Below, in pieces: positions 58,311-64,000 of a DNA stretch of 64,000 bases (positions within the stretch are counted from its first letter, which is position 1; every line of letters starts with the position of its first letter). The notes under the pieces were generated by a model that had not been told where the DNA came from, did not search any database, and saw nothing but the letters and a program-made list of their open reading frames with translations. A program made the position numbers and the translations under genes. Source of the DNA: Eonycteris spelaea (taxonomy: Eukaryota > Chordata > Mammalia > Chiroptera > Pteropodidae); the NCBI GenBank assembly GCA_003508835.1, contig PUFA01000072.1, forward strand, positions 8,964,501 through 9,028,500. The letters are read 5' to 3'.

Positions 58311-59159
58311 TTCTTTATATATTGCTAGACATTATGTGGTCTTTCCTTGCAGTTTTATTTCTATGTGGCTCCTTTTTAGGGAAGGAATTTGTCTGTCTTA
58401 CCAACACACTAAATCTCTAATCCTGATACCGATTAGGTTTCAAAAATATTTGTTCTGTTTTCGAAGAAGGAGGGCAAAATGATTCAAAAATCTCTGAAAG
58501 CATTTCACATTTCACATATTTACCTGTGAAAAATGTGCCACTGATAAACTAAGAGCCATGGAAGTTTATAGAGTATTCTAATACTCATTTATAGGAGTAT
58601 TTCTTTACCCACAGGTTAATCCACTTTTTAGGTTAGCCAGTTTGATTCGGGTATTAATTAGGCTCTAAGTTAATTTTCACAGTTGACAAAAATTGGACTA
58701 ATTTGACACATTGAGACTCAAACTTAAAAGGCTGGGAACTTTTCTTTATAATTTTCAGTGGTGCTGCAAGCAGACTTTGGGGTCATGAAAACCTCGAGCA
58801 AGCCAATTGGATGGGGCTCCAACCCGTTTGCTCTGCCTTCATCCATGGCGGCTCATTGATACTTGCTGTGTTTACATGTCTGTAAAGTTTCCTTTGAAGG
58901 ACAGATTCCATGCTTAAAAGAAAAAAGAAAAAACTTCAAAACCAATGTCACATAATAATCCTCAAACTGTTTACAAATAATTGTAATATTCCTACTTGCA
59001 AAATTCTTATCTGAGAGTTGGGAGTGGCATGCTAGTTATCTTAGAGAAGCAAGTTTGGTCTCATATAAAGTATGAAAAACTTTTTTCAGTTAAAATGTCA
59101 GAAAGCTACAGATGTATTGCAAAACACAACACACATTTCTAATCATCATATTAATTCCT
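58311..59159. other. Unique sequence
   Basis: Nothing recognised. Confidence 0.4.
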
Positions 59160-59275
59160 CTTTTTTAAAGATTCCTGTTGTCTTGTTTGAATCTGTGACA
59201 ATATTTTTGTCTCTGTTGAGTTAAGCACAGTGCCTAGCATGATAAAGTTACACAGAATGAATAAATAGATGGATA
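59160..59275 (+). repeat. L2 3' tail
   Basis: 'tttttgtctctgttgagttaagcacagtgcctagca' ending in 'gaatgaataaatagatgg'. Confidence 0.65.
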
Positions 59276-60292
59276 ACTTTAATTATTAAAAGAATGACTG
59301 TGACATACACCAATACCTGCAACTTGGTAATTATGTTCTAATCCTGTCTCAGCAATTCTGTTTTTGTAAGACCCTTAATAAATTAATTTTGTGTCTCATC
59401 ATGTTAAATGTAAAATTAAAAAACAGAGTGCGTATTGAAAATTAAGGATGATGAGTCACTGTTTCTTAGGACTAAAGGGTGCGTGAACAAATTAATTATA
59501 AAGGCTTATGTTATTATAATTAGAATGTTAATTATATGACATAGCTGCTATTGATGAAACTAGTCCAGAAAAGGAACATAATATGAGCAGCTGGTTCAAA
59601 TCTTGGGCCAATATTCTTGTGGACAAAATTATTATTCATTACTCAGAGGAACTCAGATCAAAATTTGATGCAATATAGGCCATGTTGGATTTCTGCAACT
59701 TTAGTCACAGCAATGACATAGTAGCCAAAGAAGACATTGAAAACCAGTGCAAGTGTGAAGAGGAAAAGCAAACAGTTGTAAAGGTAAAGGTTCTACCTCT
59801 TGTTCACTGCCATGTTGGATGAATGCACTTAGAAGAACTTGTCAAGTCACTTTTTGCAAGATTTGATGTTGAAGGAAATTAGAGATGAGTTACTAAATCA
59901 AGGGAATAGGGAGATATACATATAACAAAGAAAATATTAGGGGCCGCAAGAGAAATACAGTTCAAGTATTTCTGAGGAAGAGAATAATCTTTCTCTAAAT
60001 ATTACTTATTACTTGGATTACTTATGCCTTGATTTTCAAATAAAATAAAATCTTTCATCTCCACAGAGCCTTTAGCATAAATAAATATGTAGAGAGTGTT
60101 TCTGCCAAGGTATGCATGCCCTAAAAAAGTAAGCCATTTCCAAACAAACTTCGTTTCTGACAGTCAGCTTCATTTTGTTTCCATTTTGTGGCATGAAGGC
60201 ACTTGAAGTTGCGATGCTATTTCTGATTCTGAGCCAAAGTGGAATCATCAGATTGACTGACCTCACTATACCATGTGTTTTTTATTAAAAAC
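59276..60292. other. Unique sequence
   Basis: A 46-codon frame begins ATG 59682 and a 64-codon minus frame covers 60266-60072; neither has a domain. Confidence 0.4.
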
Positions 60293-60323
60293 GTGTGTTT
60301 GTGTGTGTGTGTGTGTGTGTGTT
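60293..60323. repeat. (TG)n microsatellite
   Basis: TG dinucleotide run with a TTT interruption near its start. Confidence 0.95.
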
Positions 60324-60719
60324 TAGCAAATGAAAACGAGGACTCCCCAAGCCCTACATTCTTTATTATTATTACATTTACCTATGTTTTTACTGTACTG
60401 TGAAAACAATGTACCTTTGATGTGTTTAAAGTACTTAATTTTTCAATGTAGGCTGTCTTAACCATAAAGGCTAAGAATAAAATTGGTATGCATACTCCCT
60501 TAAAAAAAATGGTAACTTTTGACTTTCATGTAAATCTTTAAATTTGGGTGTGTTCATTCATTTTTTCCTTAAAAAATAAATAAATCTAAAAGAAAGTTTG
60601 AAAAAAAGACATACATAAGCTAATCCTAACTTGATATACAATTTTTTTTATTTTCAAGTATTGCCTTCCAGTTATTTTTATATTCATGTCCTTATTTTTC
60701 ACTCATTCCTAATTTAAGT

Positions 60720-61265
60720 CTGATTTCTGCCTCCACCATGCCACTGAAATTGCTCTTGTTAAAGTCACCAGTGACCTCGGTGTCCTAAACCCAGTGGACT
60801 CCTTTTAGTTCTAGGTTTGCTTGGCTCATCGATGGCATTCAACATAGCCGAGGCTCACAGCACTGTCCTCATTCTCTGTGTTCCAGGCACTCTGGCTTGA
60901 CTCATTTATTTCTGCACGCGGTGTTCTTTCCCTCCTCAGGCCTTCTAGGTATGTCCTGTACCTCCTCCTTGGAAGGTTCTTTCTCCCAGTTCCTTCTTCC
61001 TCTTCATCCAGTTAACCTCTTCTCTTCTTTCAAATCTCAACATAAATGCCGCAATGTTAGTTTAGATCACTGCAAGTCTGCTTCGAAGTTGTCATCAGAC
61101 ATGTAACTACAGGTTTCCTCCCCACCTTCTCTCTCTCAAGTCCCCTTACCCTCTAAGTCCCTGGAGGGCAGAAGCCATAATTATCTTCACCACTGATACC
61201 TCAGTGCCTAGATCATTGCCTGGCACATAGTAGATATTAAAATTTTTTTGTTGTGATTGAATGGA
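60720..61265 (+). repeat. L2 LINE 3' portion
   Basis: Long L2 in sense: 'aagtcaccagtgacctcggtgtc', 'ttggctcatcgatggcattcaacat', 'gcacgcggtgttctttccctc', 'cagttaacctcttctcttctttcaaat', 'ctggagggcagaagccataa' and 'ctggcacatagtagatatta'. No intact reading frame. Confidence 0.88.
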
Positions 61266-61289
61266 TTTATGAATAGTTGCAGTTATGGT

Positions 61290-61750
61290 ATACATACAAT
61301 TTTGTATCTTGCTTTTTCATACTAAATGCTTATCTCCATTTTATTCCATTATAATTTTTACCTTTATCAAAATCATACATGTATACATGTATAAGAATAT
61401 TCAAACTGGAAATAATCCAAAGGTCCATTAATAGGGGAATAGATAACTTGTGGGTTTTCATTATATAGCAATATTGTAAGTCTTGCTACACATAACAACA
61501 TGAATGAATCTTACAAACATATTAACAAATAAAGCCAGAAACAAAAGATTACATGTGTATGACTTCATTTATACAAATTTCAAAACCAGTAATGCTGATT
61601 TATAATGTCACAGATCAGGATACTGGTTATCTTTCGTGTGAAGCTGGTGACTTCGGGAAGAGGCATAAACAGGGCTTTCTGGTAAAGTTCTATGTCTTGA
61701 CTTGGGTGCTATTGTATGGTATGAAAAATGCATTAAACTTATGATCTGTA
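61290..61750 (+). repeat. LINE (L1-type) 3' fragment
   Basis: 'aaactggaaataatccaaaggtccattaataggggaatag' and 'catgaatgaatcttacaaac...aaataaagccagaaacaaaag' are sense-orientation L1 ORF2-end text. Confidence 0.7.
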
Positions 61751-62809
61751 TACTTCTCTCAACTTATGTTAATCTCAGCAAAATGCTTAAAATCAGAAAT
61801 TGATGAATTTTACATGTACATCTTTTAAAGAGTCAAATAGCTCTACAAGATTTAAAAGCAGCATTTCTCTGCTTTCCGTTCCCTCACTCTCACCCTACAA
61901 TGTCTATTTCCCCACAGATAACTTCTTTTAACTTTTTTGTTGATTCTTTTGCTTTTGAGTTCTTTAGTGCTAAATAACATAGTTTATTGCACTTCTTATT
62001 TTTCAGTTTCAAGCATCATCTATTGATGTTTCAACATGAAAGATGAGGATATAGCTCTTTTTCCTTCATCCACTTCCTTAATGTATGTATATTATTCTCA
62101 TTTCTATAACCTCCAAATATGAATTATTTGTCATTTTTGCTTGATTAATATTTAATGTTTATGTGATATTTTTCCATATAAGTGTTCGTGCGGAACCTAA
62201 GTGACTCCATTTTTAAGCTACTTCCCCCATCTTGATTTTGAGTCAACCCAAACCTTGACCTCTTTTCCTTCCTCCAGGTGAACTCTGGAATGTGTATTGA
62301 GGCTCCAGGCTAATCACAGAATTCCTAGTAATCCTTCCTCAAAGGCAAGTTGCCCTAAATGTTATCTATCTCTTAACTCTCTCTAGCACCAGAGCCTCCC
62401 AGATCCTGGCCCCTTTGGTCAACACCACATTCCTTTCCTAGCACATAGGCTCTGCTTGGGGGATATAAGCAGATGGTCAAGGAGGGAGGGGGTGAAGGTG
62501 AGGGAATATGAACATCTTGCAGCCACCCAAGGTAAGTTTCCTATTAAACTATTAATCAACAAACTGGACTTGTCTGCCTGGCTCTCTGGAGTCTTGATTC
62601 ATTCAGCTTTTGGGGGCTTCTTTGCATATACAACTTTTTCATAAAAGCTAAGGCATGTAACAAACTATGATTACTTACCTCCCATGCTTTCCCTGTTATC
62701 TTTGCTTTGTTTGTTTGCTTAATTGTTAAAAAATTTCAATCCCTGATATTACACTACTTGTTTCAAGGTGATCTGCCTTATTTGTTAAACTATCAATTTA
62801 ATCTTGAAG
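61751..62809. other. Unique sequence
   Basis: No gene or repeat recognised. Confidence 0.4.
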
Positions 62810-64000
62810 AAATCTCTTCTAGATTCTTGTGATTTCCTCCATTCTGGGGTGATTGCCCTTGGTATCTGGTTCAAAGTTCTTATCCTGAGATTTCCCTTCA
62901 AAATTATTCTGGGAATTCACCTCGACTTTTTTTGTGTTGATTTTCTGTTTCCTGTTTTCCATGTAATCTTCCTTTTTTTTTTTCCCAGTTTATTTTCTTG
63001 GTTTTAATGAAAAACATCCTTTAGCAGCTTTCTGAGAAAAGGGTACATAGGGCACAAAAATGTTAAGGCTTTGCATGCATAAAAATGTTTTTATTCCACT
63101 CTCACACTTGATTAATGGTTTTGGCATAGTATGTTCAAAATAATTTTCTTTCAGAATTTTGAAGACATTGCTCCATTTTCTAATAAATTTCTATGCTGAT
63201 GTTCATAAGTCTATGGCTATCTAACTTCTCTTTTGTGTATGCGACCTGTTTTTTTCTTTCTTGTAGGAGCTTCTTTTTGTACCTAATGATCTAAATTCAT
63301 ATTTCTATATCTTGCTATGTGTAGACCTAATTTCACCTCATATGCTGGTAATAGAATAGGCCCCTTTTAATCTGAAAGTATAAGTCTTTTGGCTCTGAGA
63401 AATTTCTTGAATTATTTTGTTAATGATTCCTCTCCTCTGTGTTCTCTGTTCTTTCTTACTGGAACTCTTACTATCAGATCTGGATTAATCCTCTAACTTT
63501 CTTATCATTAATTTCTAATTTCCTGTCCCTTTTCATGATTGTAATATTCTTTTATCTCTGAGGATATCAATGTTTTTTCCTCCCCTTTTCATGCATAGTC
63601 TTTGTTTTCTACTATTTATTTATTTGTTTGTTTGTTTGTTTGTTTTATTGTTGTTGTTGAGTATTTATTTTGGTCTTAGTCTTTCAAGTGAATGACTGCT
63701 CAGATGTTTGGTGATCTTGATAACAGTTTAATAAGTTTTATCACAGCTGAGGAATTGGAAACTCTGAACATATGGGTGGGACCTACCGATGATAGTAGGT
63801 GACATCATGGTTTTCCTGAGACTTCCAGTTTTAACACTGAAAGTCTTATGTATCAAGAAACCCCTCAGTCCCGCTGAGGTCACCCTGGCTGTAATTACCT
63901 CTATAGGGTGAACTGTCTGGAAATTTTCCTTGGGAGCCCCATGTCAGTGTCTTTAGTTTTTTCCCTTTGAGTTGGCAGATTTCCCAAAGAATGCTCTTCC
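62810..64000 (-). repeat. Old L1 5'-region fragment (antisense)
   Basis: 'ttattccactctcacacttgattaatgg', 'ttcagaattttgaagacattgctcca', 'ctgagaaatttcttgaattattttgttaatgattcctctcctc' and 'actggaactcttactatcaga' are a familiar antisense L1 series. A (TTTG)n run (63615-63647) lies inside it. It runs off the window edge. Confidence 0.65.
63615..63647. repeat. (TTTG)n microsatellite
   Basis: Tandem TTTG units with a TTTA start, passing into (GTT)n. Confidence 0.95.

Noticed and set aside
59682..59822. 46-codon frame with a possible AAG/GTAAAG donor
   Set aside because: A stop lies two codons upstream, there is no recognisable domain and no acceptor with a supporting exon structure.

Overview
This window reads as intergenic DNA from a placental mammal. 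It is AT-rich, and almost everything recognisable in it is a relic of mobile DNA: L2 and MIR fragments, L1 fragments of several ages, a HAL1-like piece, MaLR and other LTRs, hAT-type DNA transposons, one nearly full-length L1, one full-structure endogenous retrovirus (ERV), and many microsatellites. I found no convincing host protein-coding gene, tRNA, rRNA, CRISPR array or bacterial-type operon. The longest host-side open frames (60 to about 160 codons) lie in repeats or in unique sequence with no recognisable domain. I saw no Alu, B1/B2, carnivore, ruminant or equine SINE in 64 kb. The 3' end of the young L1 looks laurasiatherian, perhaps bat, but the species call is a weak inference.

Layout. 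1-12.5 kb: an L2 3' end, several MIRs, a 224-bp hAT relic, a 1,028-bp hAT-like element with a perfect 8-bp target duplication (7893-8920), antisense L1 3' UTR pieces and a MER5A-like element. 12.5-16.6 kb: mostly unique sequence with one MIR and a perfect RFX-type palindrome at 15262. 16.6-17.1 kb: a probable solo LTR. 18.0-24.75 kb: a minus-strand class I (gammaretrovirus-like) ERV bounded by LTRs and a 4-bp GTAT target duplication, inserted into an older repeat whose two halves can still be read on either side. 26.6-30.6 kb: decayed L1 ORF2 followed by a HAL1-like segment. 31.3-31.7 kb: unique sequence dense in transcription-factor-like motifs, the best candidate regulatory element. 35-40 kb: L1 pieces, an L2 and an MLT1-type LTR. 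40.8-47.0 kb: a plus-strand, structurally near-complete but inactivated L1 with 5' UTR, ORF1, ORF2 and 3' UTR. 48.8-64 kb: older L1, L2, MIR and hAT fragments separated by unique sequence.

The ERV is the most informative object. Its parts are in the order 5' LTR, tRNA-Thr-like primer binding site, long leader, gag, pro, RT, env, polypurine tract and 3' LTR. RNase H and integrase are missing, because an internal deletion joins the end of RT directly to env. All genes carry stops and frameshifts. The membrane-spanning segment of env is now a run of 19 CTC leucine codons, a microsatellite. No working gene set is present, and I found no evidence for a novel functional system. The points worth checking are the ERV's internal rearrangement, the hAT-like element and the two candidate regulatory sites.
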